NCBI RefSeq assembly: GCF_030253575.1
Contig: NC_080559.1
Location: 34,529,501-34,593,500, forward strand
DNA: 64,000 bases
Reading direction: 5' to 3'
DNA from: Rhododendron vialii
Taxonomy: Eukaryota; Streptophyta; Magnoliopsida; Ericales; Ericaceae
Below are positions 22,444 through 35,170 of this stretch, in pieces (the first letter of the stretch is position 1; every line of letters starts with the position of its first letter). Below the pieces are notes generated by a model that saw only the letters and a program-made list of their open reading frames with translations, had not been told where the DNA came from and did not search any database. A program made the translations under genes and the position numbers.

Positions 22444-25400
22444 TTTCTTGTTAGGATTACGAAGGATTGAGTCTTGGTTCGTAAGTTTTCGATTGTGGGT
22501 GGATAGCTTTCGTGTTAATTGGGCACTGGGCAGTACTAGTACAGTACAGTTGAGGATGTTTACACTTCGGTACGAGGATAAGAATTGTTGATGCAATAAT
22601 CCAACTCGTCCTTTTCTTGTTTAGGGCAACTTCCGCGTCCCACGTGATGTCATGTGAGAGAGGCCTTACAACTTACAAATAACTGTTGTATTGAAGATTT
22701 TTTCGGCATGAGGGGTATATTATAGTATCATAATGAAAAAGTTTCAGGAGGAGGGGACATGATGAACCTTATCTCTCACACAAGAGAAAGCCTAAAGCTA
22801 GAATGGTGAAGATGCATGACAAAAATATAAGCAGTACAAAATGCATGCTGGTAGAAAACGGACTCTTTTATAAGCAGTACTAGCCCTATCTAGACATGTC
22901 AGACCCTTGTTTGAATAATGGAGACGGGTGAAATCAGAGAAGAAGCTATCACCATTAGTTTAGCACAACCTCAATTTGGTATGGCATCTGTTGTGGAATT
23001 TTCTTCACAAAAGGTGTTAACAATTCGAAGCTCCATAACAGCTAGTACTTGCTTAATCTTGGGAATATCATGCTGAGAAACCAGGGAGGGGCGCGTTCAC
23101 CATTTGAAAATTTTGCATTATTTAGTTCTGTTGGCACTGATAGATGATGCAAGATTTCAACATCATTCTTCTGAAAGACATTTCTTAACCTTGAAAAATT
23201 GAGCATTGATTTTCTTCTTTCAATCAATTTTAGGATATCCTCATCCTTGGACAGGGATACATATGGTGTTAATCAGGATTTCCTTTTTCAGGATTCAATC
23301 ACACAGCCTCAAGTTACGTCGGAGGTCGAGTTATTTGCATGCCCAGTATGTTTTGAACTGCTAATAAGGAAAGGCCCCCCAGGTTTTAACTTGTAAGGTT
23401 TAAAATTTGAAAACGCTAAAACATACTTTTTTGGTTCAATTAGGTAAGTTTTCTTTTGGCATACATGATCTTGCTATTGTTGACTCAAAATCTGCCATAC
23501 CTGCAGGCCAGCAATTTACAGGTCTGGTTTCAAATGTACGAACTGCAACAAGACTTACTCTAGCAAAAATATTTATCTTGATCTCACTGTTACTGCGGGA
23601 ACTAAAGATTATATAGAATCCCAACCAGCTCGGACTGAGTTATTTCGGTATGAATGCGTGCTATCATTCATTGAATTCACTGTATGATGTAGTAATGAAT
23701 TTGATGTTTTATTCATGTTTGCCCTGAACCTGATGAATTCAAGCAGTTAAATAATGAACAATTATGTTTCTGTTTAATGTTTCATAAGAATGTGTTAACA
23801 GACTCGCATTTGGATCCCAAATCAGCTTCCTATGCCTTAAAATGTGAGCAGCTTATGAGTTTTGTTCGCTTAGTAGCTCCCTCATGAATTTGACTTAACC
23901 TTGCAAATGCATCTTTAGAAGATTGAGAAGCTTATGCTTTTAATGTCAAATTTGGGTTTGTTTGATTGCTGTTCCCATGCTTTGGTTATAGATCTACACA
24001 CTCCGGTCACCAAATCTTAGCTATTTGTGGACAATGATTTGTTTCCCTATATACTTCATTTTGTGTTTTTTATTTTGGTTCCTTTTTCTTTTTACTACTA
24101 GTTCTTTGGTTTTGTCGTCCAATGAGGATTCCTCGAAATGCTAGAGAGTGCTTCCTTCTTTATTTTGGTTGCCTACTTTGCGCATATTAGTGGAGACACG
24201 CGTACTTTGCGTACTTTTTAAGAGAAGAATCTTGCAGTCTGTTCTCTTTCTTCCAAGGATAGTCAATTTTCTTTCTTGTTTTCAGTTTTGGTTCTTGTGA
24301 ATTGGAAAGAAACAATGAGATATGATTTATATAGGAATTGTTCATAGCTAACTTGTAGTATCTTCCACTTTCTTTAGGAGTCCGCTGGTATCATTCTTGT
24401 ACGAAAGGGGCTGGCGTCAAAATTTTAACCGCAGTGGTTTTCCTGGTCCTGATGAAGAGGTAAAGCTTGCTTGCTTGGTTTTGTGATACAGAATCACAGA
24501 TGCATTTCTACAGTTGAAGAAACTTTATGGAGTTCTATGTTTGAGCAAGGGAGCTAAAGTGGGGACTTGATCATCCTCATATGTTAGTATTGTTGAGTCT
24601 TTCTTGATCACAGGAAGGTCGCAAATCTAATCTATCTAGCTAAAGGAGTAATTGCCTCATTAAAGTTTAGAGAAACAAAGCTTTAGCATTTTGTTAGCTC
24701 TCTCTTGGTGAACACGCTTAATTGCGTCTGCATACTAACTGAACAACGTTCCCACAGTTGTAACTTACCCCATTCCTGAACCAGAATTACAGAAAAAGGG
24801 AAGAACGATTGAGCTACTATTTTTCTTTATGAATTTGTTGGAGAGCCTTTTCATGCATATCCCCCTTTAATACTTGTTGCAGACTTCTTGTAAGTTGTAT
24901 CTTGCTCGGAGAGTCCAAGAGAATGACTGCCATAACAGTTGGGTTTGTGCTTGAAAAACTTCGTGAGAGTGCCTCGAACTTGTGCTTGAAATTTTAAGCT
25001 TGAATTGCAGAAAGAAACCTGAAGTTACCATTCGATAGCTCCTCTATTTATACTCTTTCTGATAATGTAAGTTGTTCATTATATGTCTGTATATGCATAT
25101 GGTTGAGAGCTAAACTAGTTGACTCTGTGGAGGTAAACTAGTTGACTCTTTTAAGTTTATATATATCAGAGAGAGAGCACACTAAACTTGGCTCTTTGTA
25201 TACCTCTGGATATTGACTTTCATAATATCAATCTGGTGGGACTACATCGCAGTGAAGCGTTGCAAACTAAATGAGATAAACACTGGAAGGTTAAAGTCTG
25301 ACTAGTTATGAAATTGATGTCATCCATGCGTCATCTAATTCTAGTACTTGTGACACTACTTTTCTCCATGTCCACTGGTAACGGTTACTTGTGCTGTTGT

Positions 25401-26463
25401 TATTTTTACAGTTCAACATGGCTCAGGACTTCTTTAAACCTTCAGAATTAGGTATTTTAGTAGATGTTAGCTGTGGGAGTGGTTTGTTTTCTCGGAAATT
25501 TGCCAAATCTGGAACCTATTCAAAAGTTATTGCTTTGGATTTTTCTGAAAATATGCTTCGGCAATGCCATGACTTCATCAAGAATGATGACACGATTATA
25601 TCTACGTAAGTTTTTCTACTTCTATCATAAGATAAAAAACGTTAATGTCTTGTCAGATGCAATCTTTAAGCTGTATTGTTCATGTATATGCTCCGTGGAA
25701 TTTGCAGCAATTTTGCTCTTGTAAGAGCAGATGTTTCTAGGCTGCCCTTTGCGTCAGGTTCAATTGATGCTGTTCATGCTGGTGCAGCCTTGCATTGTTG
25801 GCCATCTCCTTCAAATGCAGTGAGTTCTTTTGCTGGATTTGTCTCTTTTTCTGAGTTCTTTTATCTGTTAGGATCAGAAATCACATCTATCTGTACTCTA
25901 CATGGTTTAGGTATCGACCGTACACACCTCCCAAAAAGAAAAAATGGAAAAGGATGTGAATATAACGGAAGTAAAATACAATAGAAAAGGGACCCCATAA
26001 CATGTTTCACTATTTGGCTCGCATATAGGTTCTGAACTAAGGATTTTCATCTTTGTCCGTGTATTTCTTTCAACCTTCTCATCTGCAATCACGAGTGAAT
26101 GTTCTCATCACTGTATTTGCTCATATTGTGGACTCAGATCGCTGAGATAAATCGTGTAATGCGAAGTGGTGGTATCTTCGTCGGAACTACCTTTCTCCGA
26201 GTCAGTTCAACAACTCCCGAGATACTGAGGCCTTTTATTAGACAGGTGATGCCTGTTTCTATGCCAGCACTTGGTTCTAGCATTTGTTTCTCTTTAGTAT
26301 AGACGTCTGAAAGTTCTTATGGTTTCTGAAGCAGGGGATGTCTCAGAGTTATAACTATTTCACGCAGGAAGAGATAGAGGATTTGTGCACAACATGTGGT
26401 CTTATCAACTACACAAGCAAAGTTCAGCAGTCATTTATCATGTTCTCTGCACAGAAGCCTTGA
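22260..26463 (+). CDS. Chloroplast-type SAM-dependent methyltransferase
   Basis: Eight exons, phases all consistent: 22260-22409, 23292-23392, 23508-23648, 24378-24459, 25412-25605, 25708-25819, 26138-26245, 26335-26463; product 338 aa. The layout matches the plant family of 'uncharacterized methyltransferase, chloroplastic' (Arabidopsis At1g78140/At2g41040 type). The first ~45 residues are rich in Ser, His, Pro and Arg with almost no acidic residues, like a transit peptide. Next come two CxxC pairs (C67/C70 and C94/C97), a likely zinc ribbon. SAM motif I, VDVSCGSG, is at 175-182, followed by ALDFSENML, then LPFASGSIDAVHAGAALHCW and a C-terminal SFIMFSAQKP. The exon 2 donor GTAAGG at 23393 was chosen over an earlier GT because it keeps the frame into exon 3. 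Substrate unknown. Confidence 0.93.
22413..22438. repeat. (CT)n in methyltransferase intron 1
   Basis: CT run starting just after the intron 1 donor. Confidence 0.9.
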
Positions 26464-27144
26464 TTTGTGGTTTTGATCCATTTGATATATACCCTTTTCT
26501 TCATCTTCTTCTTTTTATCTTTTGTACTGTTATTTATCTCTCGATTTGTTGTATATGTAAATTGTGATCATATTAGGAGTAACAATTTAGAATCAATACC
26601 TAGAATCAATTTAGTGTATGTTTAAGTGTCAGACTCATCTGTTCTCTCTCGGGGCTGGGCAAGCGGTGTTCATGAGATTTCTGGAAGTACCTCGTTTGTA
26701 ATATCGGAGTTGTTTTTTTGCTGGAAATGTCTTTTTACGGATGTTAATTCATGATCAATTAACCCATTGACAATGCCGTGCATATTTTACTGTAAGTTCA
26801 TACAACATGAAGTTGAAATATGCTTTACGTTTTTGGACTGAAATACGTTAGTGCACAGGCTTAAACTGATAATTGGTGTATTGCATTAATCCACAAACTT
26901 ATCTATTCAAAAACTCTCTCTCTCTCTCTCTAAAGTAGAGGTTGTATTGGTATGTGGTAGAGCCCCATGTGGAAGAGGATTTTAAACTAAAACCACAACA
27001 ATTGAACAGAAGAAAGTGGATGGTCTCAACCCCTTTCAGTAATCTTTTACTATTTCAGTAATCTTTTACTAATTTGCCAGCAGAGTGAGACAGATCCCCC
27101 CTCGTGCGTCTCAAACGCTGATACCTTCTGTTTGTTCCTCTCCC

Positions 27145-27204
<60 letters not shown>

Positions 27205-27730
27205 CTTACCCTCGTGCAGTTCTGGATCTTTGACCTTTGACTGCCCCAAAAAAATACGTATTTGAATGTAAGAGAGGGATATTTGGTCAGGAGAGAAACG
27301 TATTCACGAATTGTATTCATATTATTATGAAAACGAAAAAGTCAGGCCATTGGATTGCTTTGCACGTGAGGTTCATAACTCACAACGATAGAACAATTTG
27401 TTCAATACAATCGCAATACTAGCGGGGTTTTAAATCACGATATCGAGAAACGTAATGGTATCGGTGAATCATCATATAATCGGATCATATCGGACGACAC
27501 ATAAGCAAATAATAGTGTTGGAAGTCCAAAGTAAACACCTTAGTTTAAAACCACGATTTATATTAGTGTCCTCTCTCTTTATGGGAACTCTCTTATAGTC
27601 ACATGGGGAGGGTGATTTTTTGCTTAAAATGGTTGTCTTTTATTGTGCTATGTGTACTTGAGTTCAGTAACTACCATTTTTTCCCTTTTTGAAATGGGAA
27701 AATTTAAGAAAGAAATTCTAGTTTTTTTTA
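26464..27730. other. Intergenic after methyltransferase
   Basis: No gene. Contains a (TC)n run at 27150-27201 that yields a spurious Glu/Arg-repeat frame on the minus strand, and a shorter CT run near 26911-26931. Confidence 0.5.
27150..27201. repeat. (TC)n microsatellite
   Basis: About 26 TC units. Confidence 0.95.
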
Positions 27731-28298
27731 GGCTTAATTGCAAGAACACCCCCTTAACTATCACTTTTTGGCAACTTCACCCCCTTAACTACTAAACTCC
27801 CCAACTACACCCCCTTAACTACCAAATTCGAGCAACTTCACCCCCTCCCCCATTTTCCGTTAAAAAAATGGATGGACTGAAAGAAAATGACCAACGTACC
27901 CCTAAATTTAAAAAAAATAGTTTCAATAAGTGTTGGTCGTGAGAGGGGGTTCTAGGTTTAGGTAAGGTGGTGTAGAGGGAGGAAAGAGATCTTGCAGGGA
28001 GAGGAGAAGATCTGGTGTGGAGGAGAGAGAGAGGGGGGTTATAATCCGGTGTAGAGGAGAGGAGAGGAGAGAGAGAGGGTATATAACACCCCAAAAGAGC
28101 ATTTTGGTATGTTGAATTAATTTTCCATCCAACTTTGCAATTTTCCATCCAAATTCCTAACAGAAATGGACTAAAAATGGGGAGGGGGTGAAATTGCTCA
28201 AATTTGGTAGTTTAGGGGATGTAGTTGGGGAGTTTGGTAGTTAAGGGGGTGAAATTGCCAAAAAGTAATAGTTAAGGGGGTGTTCTTACAATTAAGCC
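27731..28298. mobile_element. Mutator-like MITE with repeated CCCCCTTAACTA ends
   Basis: Begins GGCTTAATTGCAAGAACACC and ends GTGTTCTTACAATTAAGCC. The 9-bp flanks TTTTTTTTA match exactly (27722-27730 and 28299-28307), although the T-run lowers their weight. Each arm carries three to four copies of CACCCCCTTAACTA or its complement. Length 568 bp; the CT/GA-rich interior gives meaningless ORFs. Confidence 0.85.
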
Positions 28299-28307
28299 TT
28301 TTTTTTA

Positions 28308-30216
28308 TTGTGTTTTATGAAATTTAGAATTTATTGTGATTTTATTTATTGTGTTTTGTGGCACATCAAATTTATTCTATTTTCTTTAGCGGTTGTGTTT
28401 TGCAAGGAAAAAAAAAGTTTCTAAAATGGTGTTCGAGTTTTCGGGGCACATCAAATTCACCCCTTTGGTTTAGACTTGATGCACATTGCCTCCTTGACTT
28501 TTAAAAAAATTGACCACACCAGGCCCAAATCACAGGAGACATATATATATTTCGAAATTTGCCGTATATTTTTTGCAACCAGACATGTCATGTGTTTTAT
28601 TGGTTACAAGTACGACGACCCAGAGATGCTGACCGGAAAAAGAACCGAGAGGAGGGATAGAAACAGTACAAGTGAAAAACAATTAATTACTCCACTACAT
28701 AAGATTATAGTACAGTTAATATTCAAGATTAGGCCTTGGGTAAAGCTCAGGGTCTCCTCAAAATTAGCAAAAACAACAGCTCAACTTAATAAGGGCATTA
28801 ATTTTCGAAACTAGTGCTTTAATGAGTTGTGTTTGTCTGTCAAATGGTATGGACAAAAGTGCATTAAAATTTTTAATCACAGTTTTTTCATTCACTAGTG
28901 GAGTGGTTGTTGAATGTTTCCCATTTTTGATTCCCCTAAACCGGGCTTCCTCGTTAGTGTTCTTCTTTTTCTCGTCACTTCCAGCTGATCTCCACAAATA
29001 AAGATCGATGCAGAGAGAAAAAAATTGAATCCCAATAATGCAGAATTTATACTGTTTGATTTTGGATCCTCCTCTCTTTTGTCCCAGTACTTTGAATTCT
29101 CTCTATTAATTTTCTCCTCCAAGAAGAATTGGAAACAAGCCAATTATGGTCTTATAAGATGATGCCATAGAATGCTGGTGTCAATGATAGCATGAGGAAA
29201 GTGTTTTTTTTTTGTTTTTATAAATATAAATCGAATGTTCGGGCTAGCTTTGCGCGCACCTCGTCAAATTTCGGGACCCTAAAGTTAACGACCGGACAAA
29301 TCCTTATGAGGGCAAACACATATTAGCAGCTTTCTCATATTCTCAATTGGGATTGACAGTACTATGAGGATAGTGTTTGGTTCGCTAGAATGATTTTGGA
29401 AAGTACTCCGTAATAGAATGGTCAGTAATTCCTTGGCGTTCCATTAAATTGGGGCTGATCCTTCCATTGGTCTTACACTGCCTAGATATTAAAGGATGTT
29501 CTTAATTCTTTGTTCCTTCTTGTTCTTGATCCTTGAAGCATATATAGGATTGAAGTCAGGAATGAAAAATTTTTTCGGTTCCAATTTTTGTTGGAATGAA
29601 CCCTGCATAGTACGAAATTGTTGTACACTAATAGGCTTGGGTATTTTTGAAAATTAAATTTTTTTTTTGAAGAGTTTTCACTATATCTTCAAGACGATCA
29701 AATTCTCAACGCTTTTATAGCCAGTGACGGATTTACTAAGAGACATGTGGGGTACATGACTCAAAAACGAAAAGATTCGACTAAGACCTCTTGAAGAGAT
29801 GTCTCAAGCGTTGACCACTAAGCATAATTACTAGTGCTAATTTTTTTGATCAAAATAACTGGATCTAATTAGTTACCATAAGATTGGAGATCGAAATTGT
29901 AGCTACTGATTCTTTGGTAATCGGTTTACTACATATTTTGGTGTGATAACCAAGTGGGCATGTACTCCCAAGTTATATATAGATGCTTTGAGAAGTCAAA
30001 TCTCACCTACATTAACCTTAATTTCCTCAGTAATTATAGTATATATATATTTTTAGACAAATATTCACAGTTCAACTTGTTCAGAAAACAAAAACTTTTG
30101 ACATTTCAACTTGGATCCAAACGAAACACAATTTAGGTCACCAACTGTAACTTCTTTTTTTCCCCTTTTTAGTATACTAGTCAAATTACGTTGCCAGAGT
30201 TAATTAGCAAGGAAAT
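28308..30216. other. Long intergenic stretch, no gene recognised
   Basis: AT-rich DNA with short frames lacking domains. A fragment of the GTCCGGGC dispersed repeat lies at about 29235-29310. No RNA gene or clear transposon ends seen. Confidence 0.4.
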
Positions 30217-30418
30217 AGATCCTCTCCCATCCAAAGATTCGGGCTGGACGAGACAGTCCATGTATGGACCGTACATTTTTGCAATGAATGATTGAGATTT
30301 GTTGAAATTTTTTTTCATGAAAGAGTTTTTGAACAAATTCAAACTATTGATTATACCAATGGACAGTTCGGATATGGATTGTCTCGTCCAATCTAAACCA
30401 TTGGACCGGAGAGGATCT
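30217..30418. mobile_element. Short inverted-repeat MITE
   Basis: Ends AGATCCTCTCC and GGAGAGGATCT are exact complements. Inner pairs ATTCGGGCTGGACGAGACA and TTGTCTCGTCCAATCTAAACC. About 200 bp; flanks too AT-rich to define a target duplication. Lies about 0.7 kb upstream of the PLATZ start codon. Confidence 0.75.
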
Positions 30419-30727
30419 AAACCCGAGTTAATACTATGTACAATATTCTTAATTCCAGATCAAATTGAAGATATATATTCTTGCATGATAGGAAAATCAA
30501 GCTTGCCAATGAGATGGATACAAAACATTGGTTTCTAAGAACATTTTGAATTTGAAAATTTATTTATTTGTTTTAGGGAAACGGGTTCCAAGAATAGGTA
30601 ATTGGCTGTGAGCACAAAAAAGGGGAGTTAGGCCAAAGAGATGACGAGTAATTGTATATTTTTAAAAAAAAAAGTGAGAGAAAAGTAGGGTTTTGGAGAC
30701 ACGGGAACAGCGCCCACGTTCTCCTCG

Positions 30728-30731
<4 letters not shown>

Positions 30732-30779
<48 letters not shown>
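30732..30779. repeat. (CT)n upstream of PLATZ
   Basis: About 24 CT units, ending just before the TATAAA-like string at 30784. CT/GA repeats in plant promoters are bound by BPC (GAGA-binding) factors, so a regulatory role is possible but unproven. Confidence 0.9.
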
Positions 30780-30781
<2 letters not shown>

Positions 30782-30783
30782 AG

Positions 30784-30791
30784 TATATAAA
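30784..30791 (+). promoter_or_regulatory. Candidate TATA box of PLATZ
   Basis: TATATAAA between two CT runs, about 160 bp before the ATG. A second candidate, TATATA at 30858-30863, would give a leader of about 60 nt. Confidence 0.45.
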
Positions 30792-30910
30792 TGTACATCT
30801 ACTAGTAAGCCAAACCTCTTGACAAAATGCATGTAGTGTATCTGCCCAAGGAATAAATATATACCCCTTCCTCTCTTGTGAACCTCCATAAATACTCTTA
30901 AAAACCCTTT

Positions 30911-30911
<1 letters not shown>

Positions 30912-30942
<31 letters not shown>
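30912..30942. repeat. (CT)n in the PLATZ leader
   Basis: CT run ending 4 bp before the start codon, so within the 5' untranslated leader if either TATA candidate is used. CT-rich leaders are common in plants. Confidence 0.85.
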
Positions 30943-30946
<4 letters not shown>

Positions 30947-32863
30947 ATGGTATGTCTCCTCTCTGCCTCCCTCTCTAACAGAATTCTTTCTCTATTTGTA
31001 ATGATAGAAATTCATTCTTACAGAACTCTTACACAGAATTTTCGAGTAGAATTACGTAATTGTAGCATTTTCAAAATTATAGCTAGGCCACCTTGAAGGG
31101 ACTTAATTTCGCTCTCAATTTGCAAAAACAAGACTTTACCGAATAAGTAGAGTATAGAAGAACAAAAACCGGCGAGATCGATGGACATGATTTTATAATG
31201 TTAGGTGTCACTAACGCGTTCCATGAAATCATGTTCATCCTTGCACTTTCTGTAGCCTATATTCTGTGATCAATTCCGGTGTCTGTTAAAGTTGCTAGCC
31301 AATTCCGGTGTTTGTACGTAATTTTGTTTTCTTTTATAACATCAATTCGATACTCCATATGTTTCCATAATTTTGTTCAAATTAATTCACATTCTCATCA
31401 ATGGGTTTTTGGCTTTCTGATGGAATATTCATATAGGGAAATCAGAAGCCAGCATGGTTGGAAGCCCTGTACATGCAGAAGTTCTTCATTTCATGCCCAA
31501 TTCACGAGAACTCGAAGAAGAATGAGAAAAACGTATTCTGCTTGGACTGTTGCACAAGTATTTGCCCTCACTGCGTGCCCTCCCATCGATTTCACAGGCT
31601 CGTTCAAGTTCGTCGTTACGTATATCACGATGTCGTCCGGTTGGAAGACTTAGAGAAAATTATAGACTGCTCCAATGTGCAGGTGCTGTAAAAAACAATT
31701 AGCTAGTTTACTTACGTGATATATTCATTTAAATTGGGATGAATTTACTTAATATAGTTTTTAAGTATTTTTACTAATTAACTGCTGCAGGCTTATACTA
31801 TCAATAGTGCCAAGGTGGTATTCATAAAGAAGAGACCACAAAACAGGCAGTTTAAAGGGTCTGGAAATTATTGCACTTCTTGTGATAGAAGCCTCCAAGA
31901 ACCTTACATCCATTGCTCTCTAGGCTGCAAGGTAATAACCACATTTTAATTTTAATTTCAGCATTTATACGATCATTCACCCTAAATTAATAGTATTCCT
32001 TATCAAGTGTAAAGTAATTAAGAGCATAAAACCAAATTATCGTAAGGGTTTTCTCAATAAAACTACGCTAATCTTATTTCTTGATCAAGCAAGAGTCTGC
32101 AAGACATACTATCTTAAGTGCAGTACGTTGTTGAATTCTGCAATATTCTGATGTTCATAGTTCAAAATAATGCTTATCTTTAAGAAGCTGGTCTATGAAA
32201 AGAATTTTGATTTCTTTTAAAAAATGGAATTCAAAAATAGGGTTTATATATAAATAAAGAAAAACAAGCTACTGAGCTCAACTCGGTTTGGCATGCATGT
32301 TAAACGCTCAAACGAGCTAGATTAAATCGTCCAATAAACATGCTTCAACATATTATGAACAATAATAATCTTTAATTAACTTTATCAAATATAGTAGTAG
32401 TTATTCTTTTTTCTGGCCGGGTACTTCGGAAATTCAATACTAGTAGTTATTCAATATTGATTGTAAAAACAATGTACCTATAATTTGATGTTATTTTGAC
32501 AAATAGGTGGACTTTTTGGTGAAGCACTACAAGGACCTATCACCATACATAAGACCATGCCACACATTGCAACTAAGCGCGGACTTCTTTGTCCCACAAG
32601 AAATGGGAGATGATGAAATGACCAACGAGACCCCTCACTCCACAATTGTCGACGGCACCGAGTACGAACCCATGTGCTGGTCTTCTGGTTCTTCGGGGTC
32701 TGAGACCATGAGTGTCGGGTGCACCACCAGCTTCGTTCGAAAGAAGAGAAGTGGTTTGTATCTCTGTGGAAGATCAGCTACTAAGGTTTCAGCTGAGGAA
32801 GAAGACATGGCCACTTGCATTAGTAGAAGGAAAAGCATTCCTCATAGGTCTCCTTTGTGTTAA
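30947..32863 (+). CDS. PLATZ transcription factor
   Basis: Four coding exons: 30947-30949 (ATG only, followed at once by donor GTATGT), 31437-31682, 31791-31931 and 32507-32863 (stop TAA); 248 aa, a normal PLATZ length. PLATZ proteins are plant-specific zinc-dependent DNA-binding factors of AT-rich promoters, acting in the nucleus in growth and seed traits. Seen: early PAWLEALYMQKFF, then Cys/His ligands in CPIHE and the CLDCCTSICPHC run at about residues 36-47, HRFHRLVQVRRYVYHDVVRL, AYTINSAKVVFIKKRPQNRQ, and a second cluster CTSCDRSL...CSLGCKVDF. The tail (from about 150) is Ser/Thr-rich and acidic, with a basic stretch near the end. The start choice rests on the exact fit of ATG-only exon 1 to GGA AAT CAG of exon 2. 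The exon 2 donor GTGCTG is weak but is the only in-phase site that links both conserved blocks. Confidence 0.92.
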
Positions 32864-33292
32864 CCAAATTAACTGATGAGCTAGCCCTACCCTTTTTTTT
32901 TACCACAAGAAAAAATTACACCAACTCTATGATGTGCACATGTTTATGTGCACAAAATGCTAATCTAAATGCGTCTGAAATCGTTCCGTGATCAGGTTCA
33001 CGTGCATTGAAAGATTCTGAATGCGTCCGCGTCTGAATCTGAATCTGTACACATAACTATATATGTGTATGCAACGTTAATTAGAGAATAATAATCCTTC
33101 ATTGGTCGAATATTCGTAAGAAAACGATTGAAATGTCGCATTACCATTGGACAGTCATAAAGAGGGGCCCACCACTGTCAAATGAGGTGGAGCCACCTCA
33201 GTCTGGATAGAAATTCGATCGATCGATCCAAGTGAAGTAACATGACTCTTTTTACCATTTTGTTTTTCTGTTTTAATTTTTACCGACTTTAG

Positions 33293-33333
<41 letters not shown>

Positions 33334-33739
33334 AGGCTGTTTGTCTTTGGTTTTTGATTAATTAGGCTTGGTCGGAGGAGAGGCTTTGTCTTAATGGCAT
33401 TCACGTGGTTCCCAACTCCGAGTCATTGGTTTCGTACATCGATCTTTCCAAATTGTGTTTGTTTTTCTTGTTTTTTTATACACTGGCCGGTCTGGTCTAC
33501 TATTAGTTCAAGAAGAAAGCATTAATTAGAGAGCCATCTCTCGTTGTATTGAAATCTTCATGATCATCTTCTTCTTTCCAAAAAAACTGTCGGTGGCAAG
33601 AATTAATTAGAACGTACGCCCCATTGGGGACAACTATATATAAGTTTCTAACAACAATTGATATCGTTACGAAAATCGAACCGAAAAACGAAACCGGACT
33701 AAACTATGAATGAGTTGGTTTTGGTTCTAGAGGTAAACG
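32864..33739. other. Intergenic after PLATZ
   Basis: Includes the PLATZ 3' region and a (CT)n run at 33297-33331. No gene seen. Confidence 0.45.
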
Positions 33740-33989
33740 GTACACAAATGATCGGAGCCATTCAATTTTTTTAAAACATCTATTTAAGAGTTCTTGTAAA
33801 AAAATCAACTCACTCGGATATCAGTAAGGGCTTGATCGGTTTATTTAGTTGATTTTTGTCAAATTTTACAAGATAAAACTAAATAAACCAATTAAGCTCT
33901 TACTGATATCCGACTGAGTTGATTTTTTTATGAAAATTCTTAAAAATATGTTTTTTTTATTTGCATAGAACTCTGATTCATTTTGTGTC
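33740..33989. mobile_element. Inverted-repeat MITE with GATATC core
   Basis: Arms: ACACAAATGATCGGAG and CTCTGATTCATTTTGTGT outside, AATCAACTCACTCGGATATCAG and CTGATATCCGACTGAGTTGATT inside. The core resembles those at 8982-9343 and 11431-11810, suggesting one family. Confidence 0.78.
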
Positions 33990-34019
33990 AAATGTTGAGT
34001 CATCAGAACTGACCCTATA

Positions 34020-34072
<53 letters not shown>

Positions 34073-34398
34073 TGGGCTTTTGGTGAACTACTTTTGACTG
34101 AATAATAATTTTGTAGGCCTAGACCCTAGTTAATAGATTTTACACCAGATTGGGAGCACATCTATCTATATTTTAAATATATTTGAAGCCCAAGATAGAA
34201 CTTTGATTTGTCTTTGCTCAGTGCCGATCTTGATTGTTGTGTGAGTTTCTTTTGGAATTGCCTGTTGTCAAAAAGGAAAAAAAAATAATCCTACATATAG
34301 TCTTTGTGAACTGTGATCATCACCTTCTCTAGTTCAAGTCTCTGTATAATAATATGATCATCTGTAAAAATAGGGGGCTTTCCTCTTTGATTTGAGCC

Positions 34399-34434
<36 letters not shown>

Positions 34435-35170
34435 TATTTACCATAATTCTTGACCGGTCAAACCCCATTCACTTGGCATGCATTGACTATTATAAAGGCA
34501 ATGGAAATTGGTATTATGATGTTTCTACTCTGAGATTAAATTAAGTAGGCCTAGGTTTCCAGTACATTAAGTAACTACTAGCACTACTAATATCTCTGTC
34601 TTGTATAGGCTTATGGAAGTAATGGCCCAACGTTTTTGAAGATCTTAAGAAGAAATCTCAATTACATTAACCAAAAGAGTTGGCATGGTGGTCTTGCCCT
34701 GTGATTGAGTTTATTCCGTAGGTATCGGGTTCGATAATCTTCCATCTTTCAGTGATACGCATGTTTGATTTTTGTATACATGATAGTACATATATGTGCG
34801 CGAGTGGGTGGATGGGCGTGTTCTTGTTTGTTTATAAGTACACGTTTTTGGTAGTTCATTTGATTTACACATTTTTGTTTTAGTGAACAATTAACACACG
34901 TTCACTCTCCTAGCACGTATAGGCAACTTAGGCCTCAAGTCCATCGGTCTTGATTTGGTCTAGGGTAGTAGACTCATATTGGGCCAGGTTGAAGCATTCC
35001 TAATGCAGCCCACTATATCTGTCTGCTTTGGGTCATTTATAACTGCAGCCCAAACTAAATAAAAGGGAAGGGAATTGATCTTTCCCAAGACCACAATTTG
35101 AGGATCATGTGTTGGATCAGTCAATCTGGACTAGCTCTGACATTATCTTTCCCAAAGCCTCTTCCTTCAT
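33990..35170. other. Intergenic with microsatellites
   Basis: (AT)20 at 34030-34069 and (AG)16 at 34400-34431. No gene or transposon ends recognised. Confidence 0.5.

Noticed and set aside
27055-27320. Glu/Arg-repeat protein frames on the minus strand
   Set aside because: They arise purely from the (TC)n microsatellite.
17962-32863. FMO, methyltransferase and PLATZ as a biosynthetic gene cluster
   Set aside because: The methyltransferase belongs to a conserved single-copy plastid-type family and PLATZ is a general regulator; adjacency alone does not support a pathway.
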